Positions 37,264-50,992 are shown, counted from the stretch's first letter. The stretch: DNA of 64,000 nucleotides from Paramecium tetraurelia (GCF_000165425.1 NW_001799122.1:133454-197453), one strand, 5' to 3'. Made by a program: numbers and translations. The notes: generated by a model not told the origin, from the letters alone.

Positions 37264-40200
37264 AATGGAGGAGGATTTTCAATGTAACATTTTATCCGAT
37301 AACAGTTAAGATGATATTATATTGAAAAATAAATAAACTAATTAATTGACAATAGAAATTGAATAAAAAATATCATTAGCATAATAAGACTCATTAACAA
37401 AAAACAGCAAAATTTTGGATGATGAATTTGGAGTCGATATCATTTCATAGGACAGTTGGAAAAGTATTCCCATTATAGATCCATAAATGAGTAATATGAA
37501 TAACTAATCAGGATTAAAAAAATAAAATTAAACCTGTGATTTTAGATAAACAATTCAATAAGAATAGAAAAAACCAGATATAACAAATCATTATCTAGAA
37601 TAATAAGATGAATTTTCCAATTTTAATATTATGCCCTCAATAGAACCCAAAAAGTTTTCACATAAAAAAATAAAATAAAATATTTTATAAAAATCAAAAA
37701 GCAATAATAATGTGATTTAATAATTGAAATATATTGATAGTGATAACACAGATGAAGTGGATAGTGAAGATGATTAAAAAAACAAACCTTAAAATAATAA
37801 TAATTAATTAAAGGATGAAATTTAAGATAAGAAATAGGAAGATTAAATTAAAAGCAAAGAATAAAAATAAGCATGGTTATTAAAAAATAAAAGAAAAATA
37901 CATGAAAATTAGGTTGATAAGAAAGATAATGAAATTTGGGATTTCTTGGAGATTGTAAAGGATGAGCCAAATTAACCTAACCTATTTGAATAAGGTTTAT
38001 TTAAAAGGAGTGATTATGGTATTTAAACTACTATAGAATAACTTAAATAACAAAAATTCAAAAAGGAACTGCACAAATCAGATTTAAAAAGACTATAACT
38101 TTCATCTACATTAATGATTCAGGAATAAAAGAAAAATGAAATTCTAGACTCTACTTTTATGGAGTTATAAGCTCAAAATAATAATAATGGAATTGAAGAT
38201 TTTTCTGATCCAAAAGATTTAAAATAAAATTTTGAAGTTAGCAATGTCTTTAATAAAAGAGTTGAATCATAAAAGGTAAATCCGTGTGTTTAGAAACATA
38301 TTATCAAAAATACAGAAAATAATCTTATTGAATCTTTGAAAATTCCTTAATAATTGCAGGCATCAGATTAATTTTAATAAATTATTAAAGGTTCAAATAT
38401 GAGAACAATGCATGACCATCAATCCCAAAAGAATCTTTAAAATTAACCTCAATAAGTATTAAAAAAACCTAAAGGAAATGAAATTAATTTAATTTAATAA
38501 AATCAAAGTATTAAACAAGAGAAAAGGGACTTTATATAAAAATGTGATGATCCTTCTATTAGGCGCGATAAAAATGTTGATAAATCTCTTAAATTATCTG
38601 GAAGGGATTACTCAAACAATTAGAAATAACAAAAATAGTAGGAAGTTAAACAATCAAATATGGAATAATAATTATAAAAGTAATAAAGGTAATAGGAAAG
38701 ATTTAAAAATAATCTCCAAAATTTAGATGCACAATAACAATATTGTAGTTTAACAGATAGAGAAAAGGGAAGGATGAAAAATGATATATAATCACATACC
38801 TTAGATAATCTCTTAGGTTAAAGGGGAATTGAAGAGTTGTTAAATGAAGATAATAATGAGTTTAGATCAATCAAAGTAGAATAGAAGAAGACGGGTGAAT
38901 CTAAAAGATTATCTAAATTTAAAATGATGTTAGAAAGCAATACAGGACAATCATTTTAGACTGGAAGGCCTATTTTTGAATTTAATAGATTATTGAAGTA
39001 TTTGTTTCTGAAAAATTATGAAATTCCAGATATAGCAGATTAAGAATAAAAGATAATTCCGAATAGATTTGAAAGTGCATTAGAATACTGTAAAATTTTT
39101 GAATACTTATTTTTAAATGAGGCTTGTGCTTAAATGAAATAGGAGTTAATAGAATTTTTGAAAAAAATAGAAAAGACTACCAAATATCGCAAAGCACAAA
39201 TAAAAATAGATGAAAATGATCATGAATCAGAAGGATCTATCTTTGTCATGAGAGGACCTTAAACGATTTAATAAAAGGTACCTTAGGCAAAAAATAAATA
39301 GTAAACAGAATTAGAGGGAAATGATTAAGGCTATTAAGAAGATTAGCTATTTTGTTATGATAATATTAAAGATGGAGTTTGTGATTTAACTACTCACAAA
39401 AATTTTGTTGTCTTGATAACAAATAAACTAAAATTAAAGTTAAGATAGATTAATTAATTGCAAGGAGAAAATATGTGTTTTTTTGGTATTCTGATTGACC
39501 CATAAAAAGCCTAGTATTTGTAATAAATAAGAATTCAAACCTTTGTAAATAAATAAAATTTCAATGTAAATTAATGGCATAATGTATTTCTATTTCCATT
39601 TTCTAAACTTACTACTTTAATCCGTGAATATTAGATGATAACAAAGTTAAACTAAAAAACTCCTTTAGCAGGATTAATTTATAACCCCAGTACATAATAA
39701 TAACAGATAGGTTCAGATATAGTAGGAAATGGAACAGATTAATTTAAAAATCAAATCTAAAATAAAGATTTGTTAGACTCCTTTTTTTAGTTAGTTGATG
39801 AAAAATACAATAAGAGCTAAGCAAATTCAATAAGAGAGATTATTTTAAAAGAAAAAGGAATATGTTTAGTATAAGGACCGGTATTTTTATATTATTTATT
39901 TTTTAGCCGGGTACAGGGAAAACGCATTTATTACTTGGACTATTGTCGGGTGCATATGAATATATGAAATTGACAAATAAATTTCCAAAAAAGAAAATAT
40001 TAGTAATTACGTTAATTAATTTTAGATCTGTACACCATCTAATGCAGCAATAGATGAGATTATATTAAGAATAGTTTAAAAAGGAGGGTTATTCGATTCA
40101 AAAGGCAATTCTCGATAAGCGAATCTTATTCGAATTGGTTTACTTGACGAAGAAAACATTCATTCTGAAATAATAAAGAAGGTTTCTTTGGAAGACTTAG

Positions 40201-41914
40201 CATAACACAAATTATTTTCATCTAAAAAATTTAATGCTGAGCAGGATTAAAAAACTACTGCAGAATTAAGAATTGAATTATGCTAGATTTAGACTCATGT
40301 GAAGAAATTAGAAAAGAAATTGACTTAGCATGGCTTACCTTCTGATGAGAGAAAAATAATAAAGGAACAAATTATGTAATTTAATGATTTGAGAAAAACT
40401 AAGTAAGAGTACTTAGAGAAAACAAAGGATAGTAAAAGATTTCATAAAGAATTCTATAATTAATTTTGTGAAAAATTATTGAATGATGCTGAAATCATCT
40501 TTAGTACTCTAAGTTCTAGTGGGTCTGATAAATTATCTAAATACTTGGATTAAATAGAATTGTTGATAGTAGATGAAGCAGCCTAATGTACTGAACCTTC
40601 TAATATCATTCCTTTAAGATTAGGAATTAAAAAGATGATTTTGATTGGAGATCCTAAGCAGCTACCTGCTACAACATTTTCACCCGTTTCCCATTAAACA
40701 TTATATAACAGGAGTCTATTTGAAAGGATTCTAGATAATAATGTTAAGCCTTATTTCTTAGATATATAATATAGAATGCACTCTGAAATCAGAATGTTTC
40801 CATCCGAGTATTTCTATTAGAATAAGTTAAAAGATCATGAATCAACAAATACAAGAAATTTACCATCAAAGTTCTTTAAAAATAGAGTTTTATTCTTAGA
40901 TATACTTGATGGGTAAGAACAGAAGGATGGAACATCAAATATTAATGAATAAGAAGCAATAGTTATAGTTTAACTAATAAAATCAATAAAAGAAGAATTT
41001 CCAACTTAAACAATCGGTGTGATTTGTGCCTATAAATCATAAGTTAGATACATAAAAACGTTGCTTAAATAGAAATTCTAGGATGAAAACATTTTTGATG
41101 AGAATACAATAAGTATCAATACTGTTGATTCATTTTAAGTATTTCTACTATTCAATTATTAGGGTTAAGAAGAAGACATTATATTATTTAGTTGTGTTCG
41201 TTCTTCTCAAACAGGTGGAATAGGATTCTTGAATGATGGAAGAAGAATGAATGTAGCTTTAACAAGAGCTAAAAATGCACTTTTTATACTTGGAAATGCT
41301 ATTACTGTATAACTATTTAATTTATTTAGTTATCAAAAAGTAATTTGTGGAGATCGATGTTGAAAAATATATAATAAAGAAAGCTGTATCGAAGGATAGA
41401 ATCCTATAATTTTTAATTTGAATAAATCTTGAAAGACCAATGGAATTAGAATAATAAAACACTGTCTCAAAAACTTATTTGGTATCTCAATCAAACATCT
41501 CAAGGAAACCATGAAAAATCAACATATACTATATCAGATTTCCAAATTGAAGTTACTGGGAATCAAAAAACTAATCCAAATTAGAACCAAAAAATTATAA
41601 AGGATACAACTCAAGATGTCAAAAATTAATAAGAAAGTTCAATAAGTTATGACCATAACTATGGTGTAGATTGTAAAGAGAAAGAGAGAAGCACTTCAGA
41701 ATATTAAATGTCTAAATTGGATATAAGGAATCAAAAAAGTCATAATATTTAACATTAAATTAAAAATTCAAATAATATTAATAATAAATTTCATATTTCA
41801 AAAGATAAAAAAGTCTAACAAAAAAGAAAAGTTTAGGCAGATGTTTAGTGGTAGAAGAACGAGTATCCAAATTAAGAAGACTTTGATATAATAAAAAGTC
41901 TAGACTTTTTTTGA
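37264..41914 (+). CDS. SEN1: Sen1/senataxin-like superfamily 1 RNA-DNA helicase
   Basis: About 1500 residues. The N-terminal 870 are Gln/Lys/Asn-rich with some ordered parts ([17 protein letters not shown]). The helicase core follows the first intron (39881-39906): [10 protein letters not shown] (Walker A), [10 protein letters not shown] (motif Ia), [14 protein letters not shown] (Walker B), [11 protein letters not shown] (III), [29 protein letters not shown] across an intron, [17 protein letters not shown] (VI). A region of about 200 residues between Ia and II is inserted and helical ([19 protein letters not shown]), as in Upf1-like helicases. C-terminal tail is Lys/Asn/Gln-rich. The family unwinds RNA:DNA hybrids and ends transcription of non-coding RNAs. 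Confidence 0.92.
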
Positions 41915-42303
41915 TAAATGAATATATTTTCTTTATTATTACCTTAACGCATTCTTGGAGTTCTTACCATTCAATAAATCTTAATGTTTCTATTAAATTA
42001 TTTGAATTCATTTAAACACTATAATTTAAGTATCAATCAGATTATTAGTGTAATTTTTTTGACATTTGATAATCTAATTAGTAGAGGAGCATTTAGAAGA
42101 ACAACTATTAAAAATAACTGATTTAATTTCAATATTAAGGAAAGCTAAAATATACTATAATTAAAATAGACTGTTCAAATTTTATTTTCTTTTAATAATA
42201 ATACTAACACATTTAATTATAATAAAATATTAAAAACTATATCTTATTTTTTATAATAATGGAGTAGGTTTTATATTTTGAAATTGTGGGGACTTTTAAT
42301 AAA
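41915..42303. other. Intergenic, AT-rich
   Basis: About 390 bases between two plus-strand genes, mostly A/T runs. Nothing supported. Confidence 0.5.
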
Positions 42304-43624
42304 ATGGCTTAAAAGTTTTCTATAGATATTGTCCCAAATCTAGATGGTATTAGCATTGTACAAATATGTTTATATAATAATTATTAGATTTCTTCCACTG
42401 ATTAGAAGTTATTTGAATTATCATTTTCTGATTAGAACATAAAATTCTAATGGGATGAATAAATTGAGCAACTAGCTTATCCCAATTTTGTTTTCTTATG
42501 GATAAAAAAGGAAACATATAAGATTTTTGGCAAGCCAGATAATCTACAATGGTTATATGATTTATGTAAAGGAAAGTATCTATATTTATCAAAGGCCAGG
42601 GCTAAATTAAGAACATTTATCAATCAAAATGAAACAGGAATAGTAAGTATAGAATAGTTTATTCTAGATTTATAAATTAGATGAATAATGTAATTCATTT
42701 GAGTTATGTTTTGAGAAAATTATAAACTAGAAGCAACAGAAATATAAATATGATTATGACATTCCAGAGGAAATAAAAATTCTTAAGTTAATTAATCAGA
42801 ATAAATCTCCCTATTTAATAAGACTAGAAACTATTCAATACAATGGAAATGAATTTTCATATTGTTATAAAACAAATAGATCGGACACTCTGAAATCACT
42901 AATAAAAGAGTCTTAAAAATTGAAAATAAACTAAGTATTAGAAATTATCAGATAACTGTTATATGGTATTTAAGTATTTTAATATCAGTTACTAGTTACT
43001 TTGAATAGATAAAGTTAGTACATAACTAGTTAGACTTCGAAAATGTTTAATATTCAAAGATCGACAATATAATTTAAATCACTAACTTTTCCAACTCATA
43101 TTTGGAACAAAGCAATACATATATATTGTAATTAAATATATTATTTAAAGTAAAGCTTAGACAAGTGGTCATGCTTCTCCAGAAAGTTATTCTTTTTAAT
43201 ATCCTCTGACTACTGCAACCAACATTTACTAGGTTGGCATTTTATTTTATATAATGTACACAATATAATATCAATTAGGGTATTTGGGTAGAATCCTTTT
43301 GGGCATAATTAGGAAGAGATTTAGAAAAATAATTTAATTGGAAAATTTTCTATACCACAATTCAATGGATTAATAATGGGAAAACATAAAAAAATATTTG
43401 AGTAAATTTTTGAGATGATATCATCTATGATGTCTGTTCTCCCTAAAAACAGGTAGACTTCTTCATATTATCTCTCATCAAAAATATTTTCTCCAAATTT
43501 TTAATAAAAACTTTCAAAAATGGAATTAAGTCTGAGCTCTTACTAAATACAAGAAGATGACACCATAAATGAAGAAAATAAGTTTCTTAATCCAATATAT
43601 ATTTTTAAGACAAAATTTTAATGA
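42304..43624 (+). CDS. Kinase-like protein lacking catalytic residues (pseudokinase)
   Basis: About 400 residues. The N-terminal 110 residues are a PH-like unit (WLYDLCKGKYLYLSKARAKL). The kinase-like part has YLIRLETIQYNGNEFSY, then LVHNQLDFENV where HRDLKPEN should be, ITNFSNS where DFG should be, GHASPES for the APE region, and IYQVGILFYIMVFGQNPFG for subdomain IX. HRD Asp and DFG Asp are both replaced, so phosphotransfer is not expected. Introns of 25, 20, 23 and 23 nt restore this order. The same architecture as the active CaMK-like kinase at 16638-18246 suggests a diverged paralogue. Confidence 0.68.
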
Positions 43625-44132
43625 TCTTTCTTAGAGCTAATGTGAAATTCATACATAATTTAAATAAACCTTACATAAAATAATTATTAAATTTTTATAT
43701 CAAAATTATTAGAATAATTAAATTTTCTTTAATTTATTAAAAATTCGAAACAGCCTTGAAAGCTGTTAGTTTTTCATGGTGTTAGAAATTCATAAATGGA
43801 GCATAAATTAATAGTTGTTTATGAATTTTCTTTAACAAAAAGTCATCGAATCAGTATGAAGGGTCAAACGATATCAAAATCGCTACTTTTTGCTATCAAA
43901 ATTAAAACTATAAAAATGTGAAAATTTATTATAAATTTTCTTTATTCAAATAAGTAGAGTGAGTTGGTTTTTGAAGAAAATTGAATTTTCATAAATATCA
44001 TGGCAACAAAGAGATTAAACTTCTTTGATATTATTGATGATTTATTTTGAAATAAAATATATTTAATTTTTTTATTTATAATTACATTCATCAATTAAAA
44101 TTAATAATTCTAATTAAATATAAACATTAAAA
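43625..44132. other. Intergenic between convergent genes
   Basis: About 510 bases, no ORF supported. Contains two neighbouring inverted repeats at 43749-43828 and is otherwise AT-rich. Confidence 0.5.
43749..43828. repeat. Two adjacent inverted repeats (hairpins)
   Basis: First: AACAGC and GCTGTT around a 7-base loop (43749-43767). Second: AAATTCATAAA at 43786-43796 and its exact reverse complement at 43818-43828 around a 21-base loop. Could be part of a structured RNA, a 3' processing signal, or chance in AT-rich DNA. Confidence 0.4.
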
Positions 44133-47100
44133 TCAAGCTAAATTATATGTTGAAATACTAAAAAGTGGACCAAATTTATTGAGTTCTTTTTGAAACAAGT
44201 TTCTTTCTTCCTTTTTCCCTTTCTTCTTTTTATTATATTTTAACTTTTCATAAAAAAAAGTCACTTCATTCTCTGCTGCCAAAAAGAGAGTTCTTATATC
44301 TTGTAATATAGTTTAAACGAATGAACTAGCTTGACTGATTACTTCATTTGTGATTGGAGAGACTATAGTAATTTATAATTAATTATCTTCTTCATCCAAT
44401 TCGAAAAAAGGACTAGATTAAGTTAGATCTTTACTCTTAATTAATTCCTTTATAATTGATCCCTGTTTTTTTGGTGTCAAATTCCATTCCATAAAATTGT
44501 AAGAATTTATAAGTAATAAATCCAATAGAGGAAGCTTATCCTTAATGATAGCAACTCTCCAGAAAGGCTAAGATCATTTAAATTATGCAGAAGGAAGAAA
44601 TTCCTCCTTTATACTAGTCATTTAGTCCTCTCTTTTTTAATAAACTCTTGAATAATAAAACTATTGGCCTTAATTCGCTATAAAATGACAACCATTATAG
44701 AGTTTATTCTGTTGAGATTTATCCTAGATGCCAATTTTATTTAGATCCTTGATATTAAAAAAAGCTTATGTCTACACTAAATATACGGGAAGGACTTTCT
44801 TTATCATAACTATAAATAATACCATTTAATACTTTGTAATTAAATCAATTTAAGGTAATAGTATTTTATGAGAAGACTCTACAAAGGAGATTGAGGGATC
44901 AACTTGGAGTTTAATCAAAGGCATACTTGATGTGGTAATAGCCCTTAAGAATTCTGATTTAATGATACCTTATATTTGTGACCCATTTCATATTTTACAA
45001 AAATTCTATTATCTTTTAAATAGGTCCATTTAATTGATTTGATGGAAGTAATTCAAATCCTGTTATTCCAATATCAATATCGCTTTCTGGAAGAGCTAAG
45101 CCAGTAGCACAGGATCCAAATAGCCGGACAGTAGCATTGTATTCTATTTTTATATATATTTATTATCTAACCTCTAAAGAGTGAATTAATTACAAATTAT
45201 ATTCTATCATATATTAACCTCCTCATTTAAAGTATTTCTTAATTTTATGTTAAAATTAAATCATTAAATTCTCTGATATCCATATCAAGTTTTTTTATCA
45301 TCAATGTTCTAGCTTAATTCATAATAATTGTATCAATATCTTCAGTGTTGTTAGTAAAATAAAGATCTAAATTATTCTAAGTTTGATTATTATTTTAACC
45401 ACAACCATCTAACACTGATTCATCTTAACAAAGACTTAGCTCTTATATTTTTATTATTTGTTATAGCGGCTTAATTAATATGTTGTCATCTAATTTATGC
45501 ATAATTGGATTTTCTAAAGATTTATTTATTTTCTTAATATCTATAATCACTGATTATGAAGATTTTGTCTCTTTTTTTTGAGGAGTCAAAGTTTATTAAG
45601 GAAATGTATTCTATGTATTTGCTTATAATCTATTTCTATTAGAAAAAGGTTGTTTGTCCTTACTTGAATCTTATATATCATTTTTTTAATTATTAAATTA
45701 ATTTATTTTTACAGGTTTTCGCTTTTAAGGTGAAGTAATTTTGTTACATTAATTAGATTAATTGCATTAATTGTACGAATTAGACTCTTTGAATTGGAGA
45801 TCTTGTGAACTATCAAATTTTCTTTAGGGTTTCTTTTTTTGTTTTTTTGGCTTTGTTATGAGAACCCAATTATCTTCGTCATCATTCTAAGCATTTTATT
45901 CATTTTGTTTGAGTTCCATATCTTAAATGATTTCTGTTATTTTGGATGGCACAATTTAATTAATATCTTATTTATCTAGATGAGCAGTTAAAGAATCGAT
46001 TTGTTTATTATCTGAGTAAGGACTTAAAGTTAAAATATATGATACTTTGAATGTCTATTGCATTCACATTCAGTACAATGAAAATCATCTTTAGTTGAGT
46101 CTTATTTATCAATGATTTCAAAACTATTACAGTTATCTTAAGATATCATATTTTTTTAAGAATCCTTTTCATTTTTGATTTTTTACTTTTTCTGTTTTTT
46201 AGATTTCTTTTTTTAATCAATTCCTTTCTTTTTTTCCTTACACTCTATTTCTTAAAGATCTTTTACTAACTTTTCTTTGAATTAATCCCTTATCATTCGT
46301 AAAACTCTTTTTTCACAAAAGGATTGAAGTAAGGTAAATTTTTCTAAAGGCAGACAGTATATACCATCAAAATTGTTATTTTGAAATAATTAATTAATTT
46401 CTTCTTCGTTTATTTATTATTATTATAAAATAAGAGTATTTTTATCATTTTATCCTTCCTCTTGCAACTATGGCTTTCTCATTATTAATTATGCCCATAA
46501 TATATCTTCCTATTTGGTATTTTTCTTTTTAGGTGCGTTCTTGAATTCTTTGCATATTTAAGGTATCTAATGAAGGATTTTATATTTAAAATCAACATTG
46601 TCCATCCAGTATATTTTAAGATCGTCGTTTTAAATTGGATAGTTATCCATTTAATTCCCTTATTGACTTTAATAGAATCTAAATTGCTAATAAAATTTAC
46701 ATCAAAGCTATGGCTTTTTCAAACTCATTTATTACCCAACCAGCACATGTCTAAAATGTTTTAGGATTAAACCAAATAGCATCGTTAACTATATATTATT
46801 TGGCTATTGTATTTAGTGTCACCTTTGGTTAGGAAGAAAATGCTAATCCATTGGAACATTCAATTAACAAATTTATAATTTCTTCTAATGACCCTTGTAA
46901 GCAAAATTTATCAAAGATATCGTCTTAATCAATGATACAAATTTTAGAAAGTAATTTCTGATCATTTTTATACTCAAATGAATACCTATTCTAAATGCAA
47001 TTTCTCTTCTTCATGAGAACGCCTTTTACGAACTAAACACACAACCTTTATATCTTCGTTTATTGAAGGGAATCTTATCTTAGAATAGCTTTATACTTTG

Positions 47101-47164
47101 GATTTTCGTCTTTTAAAGCATAACTAGATCTTTCAACAAGCAAATCATGTAGATACATACGCAT
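44133..47164 (-). CDS. TRF4-type non-canonical poly(A) polymerase / nucleotidyltransferase
   Basis: About 960 residues. The C-terminal third is the catalytic part: LFGSCATGLALPESDIDIG holds the GS motif and the first two catalytic Asp, PLIKLQVD the third, and ELRPIVLLFKSLLKKRGLND with YKGGISSFCIIQMI the central domain. These enzymes add A or U tails to RNAs. The long N-terminal half is Lys/Gln-rich with a small cysteine group (FHCTECECNRHS) and no recognised domain; the first ATG used (47164) starts MRMYLHDLLVE. Introns include 34 nt after EKAIAL, 23 nt after NRHS, 28 nt before the GS motif and 25 nt after VTNI. Ends FSISTYNLA. Confidence 0.84.
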
Positions 47165-47859
47165 TATAAAGGTAGTTATCTTCTTTGAATTGACAGCAAC
47201 CTCATTTATTTTTTATTTCTTAACCCTAAAAATTACCACAATTAATAAAATATATATATAGCGTAAGAACAAAAAGCAACACTTAAATTTTGCTGCTTCA
47301 AAAAGTGATTAAATTATAATAAATACCATTGAATAAGGTCATTTTTGTAAGTGTTTTCAAATGATTCAATCGTTTCACAACCATGATTGTTGTATTTCGC
47401 AGTCAAATATTTAGGAATGGTATAAAGCATGTATATTTGTAAATTTTATAATTTATTAATTATTGTACTCTTTAATTTATATAAAAAGGCATGTCTCATT
47501 GTAATAATGATTTTACCTTAACATTTAAATATCTTATTATTTGTATTTAAAATTTATTATATCAAAAACCAAATACATTTATTTCTGTTTTATTGTTATA
47601 TGTTCTATTATATAAAATAATATTTAATAAATTTGAGTCCATTTCCTATCATTTTGCATGTAAATATACTTTTTAATCATTAATTCTGAGTTTATTTCAA
47701 TTTAAATGCAGATATAGCTGTTAAATCTCATCTCTATTGATAAACAGGAAGAATCTTAAATTTGAATTTCAATGAATAGAAATCAAAAGTGATATTATAT
47801 TGAAGGGGTTTTATAAATTTTATTATACAATAATTTTATTGTAACAAATTAATTCATAA
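47165..47859. other. Intergenic, AT-rich
   Basis: About 700 bases between divergent genes. A few short hairpins, for example ACAAC/GTTGT near 47380, but no gene or RNA I can support. Confidence 0.45.
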
Positions 47860-50075
47860 ATGTCATCCCTTATTAAAAAAGATTAAAAGAGAGCTCCAAA
47901 TTAGTACTTAGATTTCGATTAATTGGTTCATAAGAAATATCACTATGATCAAAAGAAAGCTAATGACTAATCTGTTAAATAAGAATAGTATATTCTTGAT
48001 CTTAAAAAAGCGTACTATACTTAAATAATTAGTTATGATTAACAAAAACTAGAGATCGAACCTTTATTCCAGAAAGTTGAGTTATTGTAAATAGAAAGAA
48101 AATAATTGATGGATGAAATCGAGCAATATAAAATGAGTTAAATGGAAATTCTTAAAAAATATGAATTCGAATACCAAGAGAAGGATAAATTAAACAAAGA
48201 ATGTGCAAAGCTCAAATCATAAATTTAAGCCTAATAAAAGATGCAATTGCCAAAAGAGTCTTAAGAGAAAAAATGCCATGAATTAAAGGAATCGCTATTT
48301 GTGACTATTAAGCATATTCTGAATGACTTCTTAGACAACTACAATCATATTATGGGATTCAAAGACGAAAGTGAATGTATTATATAAATGGTAATTTTAA
48401 GTATCGAGCAATTTGTTGGAGGAATTACTTTAATAAATTGATGATTCAATTATAATGTTTGTAGACAACTTACCTGCTGAATCAAACAAATAATTACAAT
48501 CTGAAGAGCTTCAACACTTGAAAGAGCAAATCGAAAAGACTCTTCAAACGGTTTCAAATTTGTAGGCCGAGAATTAAGATTTAAGTACAGCCTTGGACAT
48601 TGAAAAATAACATAAAGAAAAAATAATCAATTAAAGAAACAATTAATAGCAAGTAATCAATCAATTAAATAATTAAATTGAAACAATCACTAATGAGAAG
48701 AAAAATCTTGAGTCTTAAATATAGGAAATATAAATGAAAAATCTAGAATTTTAGTAAGATATATGTAGAGTAAATGATTTCAAGGAAGAAGAAAACGAAA
48801 AACTAAAAAGTGAATTTATTGATTCAATTAACGAGCTTTAAAAATAAATCTCAAAGTTATAAATAGAAAATTCGAAATTGACTTCATTGGTTTAAAATAA
48901 TACTTAACAATAAAGTAAGGACATAGAAATATTGAATAATAAGCTTAGAGAATTGGAAAGTAAGCTAAATTAGGAAGAAATTAAATATGAATAAAAATCT
49001 AGAGAGGTAATTTATATAATAATTAAAAGATGATAAGAATTGAAAAAGAAATGAATTAATATAAAGCTGAAGCAACAAAACTATTTGAAGAAAATAATTT
49101 ATGCTAAAAGTAATTGGAAGTAATCAAAGAAAAAAGAAAGTAGGATAAAGAAGTTCTAGATTAATAAAAAGAAAAATTCAAGAAACTTAAATTACAATTG
49201 TAACAGTCAGAAAATGAATCGTAAACTAAAATAGTTTAATTAGAAGAATAAATAACATAACTGACCTAATAGTTGGAATAAGATAAATCTACTTAATAAA
49301 GCAATTAGAATACAGAAGTTTTAATGGAAAAAGAGTTAGAATTATCAAAGTTAGATTAACTTGTTTCGGAGTAATTATAAATCATATATTTAGATAAACT
49401 TAAAAAATCAATGACTAAAAGTAATATATTTTGGAAATGAAAATTCAGATCAATTCATTGGAATAAGAACTACAAGATTTAAGACTTACTAATCAATAGC
49501 ATCAAGAAAGAAGGGCAGTAGCTTTTAGTGAAATTAATCGTTTAGAACAATAAAATTCTATTTTAAAATAAGTAATTTAACTATCACTATGTTAGCGTAT
49601 CAATGATTAAGATCAAACCATAAAATAGCTACAATCTGAAGTTTAAGAACTTGTGAAGTAACCGAAAAGTAATTCTCAATAAAATCATACTCCCACTCAT
49701 CATCAAAGTTATTCTAAAACCCTGATGAATGAAGCCACTACTTTAGACTCATCTAGACTATCTGATACAGACTCTTAAATATCGAAGACAGCCAAAGCTG
49801 CTTCTTTAATTTTGAATGGCTTAAATTATTTTAAACTCAGACCTTAAGTTACTAATTCATAAATTGAAGATCCTAATAGAAAAAATGCTGAAAAGGCTTT
49901 ATAAAAGTAAGCAGCTGAGTTGAAATCCAATTTAGAGTAATTGTATAAGAGTTTCTTGTCCACTTTATTACTAAATTAAGTTAATGATGAGAAGTTTTTG
50001 AAGTTTGAGAGACAAATTAACGAATGCGTTAAAAAGACATAAGATTTAAATGATAATATAGAGGATTTTTTTTGA
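47860..50075 (+). CDS. Long coiled-coil protein
   Basis: About 710 residues. Starts MSSLIKKDQKRAPNQYLDFD. Almost continuous heptad sequence from residue 20 to 560 (QLMDEIEQYKMSQMEILKKY; LQHLKEQIEKTLQTVSNLQ; VSEQTQKINDQKQYILEMK). A Ser/Thr-rich break precedes a C-terminal helical domain (ASLILNGLNYFKLRPQ; AAELKSNLEQLYKSFLSTL) ending NDNIEDFF. Introns of 32, 23 and 23 nt were placed to keep the heptads in one frame. Golgin-like or centrosomal role is possible; no orthologue recognised. Confidence 0.68.
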
Positions 50076-50175
50076 TTTATTATTAATTTTTGTAGATTAA
50101 TACTTTAATTAATTCTTATGAAAATAAAATAATAATTAGTATGAAATTATAAATATTTCTTGGAAAACTATTAAC

Positions 50176-50625
50176 ATGTCTAATTTTGATTTTCGAAGGA
50201 ATGCAAATGATCGATTTACCTATAAAAGTGTTATCCAATTTTATAAATCATCACTAATTCATTTGGAGATTAGGCGAATAATTTTTTATCGAGAATTTCT
50301 CGGAAGATGTATGAAATTGAATGAAATATATAAAATAGAATAATCCTTTTTCTGGGGAATAAAATTATAAATTCTTTGTCATTACATTGATATAAGGTCT
50401 GGGGGGTTTGTAAATATTGTTGGCTACATTTATATTTTTTGGGAAATCTTGGGCTAGTGCTATTTAAATTGGAATAATTTTAATGAAATCATATTAAGGA
50501 ATTGGAGAATATAGTATTTAAGAATTAATATATACGATGGGAAGAATAGGAAGTTTAATGATATGATTTTCTTAAAATAATATGCATGCATATATTAGTA
50601 TAATATTAAAAACTATATAAGATGA
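50176..50625 (+). CDS. Short ORF, doubtful gene
   Basis: 149 codons from MSNFDFRRNANDRFTYK to TGA. Rich in Ile, Asn, Tyr and Trp; includes a run of Gly codons (IRSGGFVNIV). No family and no intron. It could be real, a 5' part of the next gene, or chance. Its TGA overlaps the ATG proposed for the next gene. Confidence 0.25.
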
Positions 50626-50992
50626 GTTACTTTTCTTATATTTGTTGTTTTTCATTACTGCAGAAGTTAATAAATTAAAGGAACCACGATATGCTGCTGG
50701 ATGTTTGGCTAATAGATATCCCTCTTTTTTATTGATACATGGAAGTCAGAGATTTAGAATATGTTTACCTTCCTTCTTTTTATTGGATTATTCTTTTGAG
50801 TCCTCATTTCATCAAGGACTATACTATTATTAATTAAGAATTGGTTTTGCTGAAATTTTATGCGGTTTCTTGGTCATCATGAATTTTAGATGTGCAGGAT
50901 AATTATTTTCCTTTTTCACATTATTCTTTGTAACTGTTATTCACAATCTCTACCTTCATGCAGCAAAATAAGAGTCAATAAACAAAGATTGA
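50622..50992 (+). CDS. Small membrane protein, weakly DoxX/TMEM35-like
   Basis: About 115 residues. A hydrophobic pair GFAEILCGFLVIMNF and LFSFFTLFFVTVIHNLYLHA follows a polar N-terminal part with EPRYAAGC and SFFLLDYSF. The GxxExxCGxxL pattern recalls DoxX-like proteins. Start uncertain: either ATG 50622 with a 20-nt intron (GTTG...GCAG), or an unspliced start further in. Ends KQESINKD. Confidence 0.42.
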
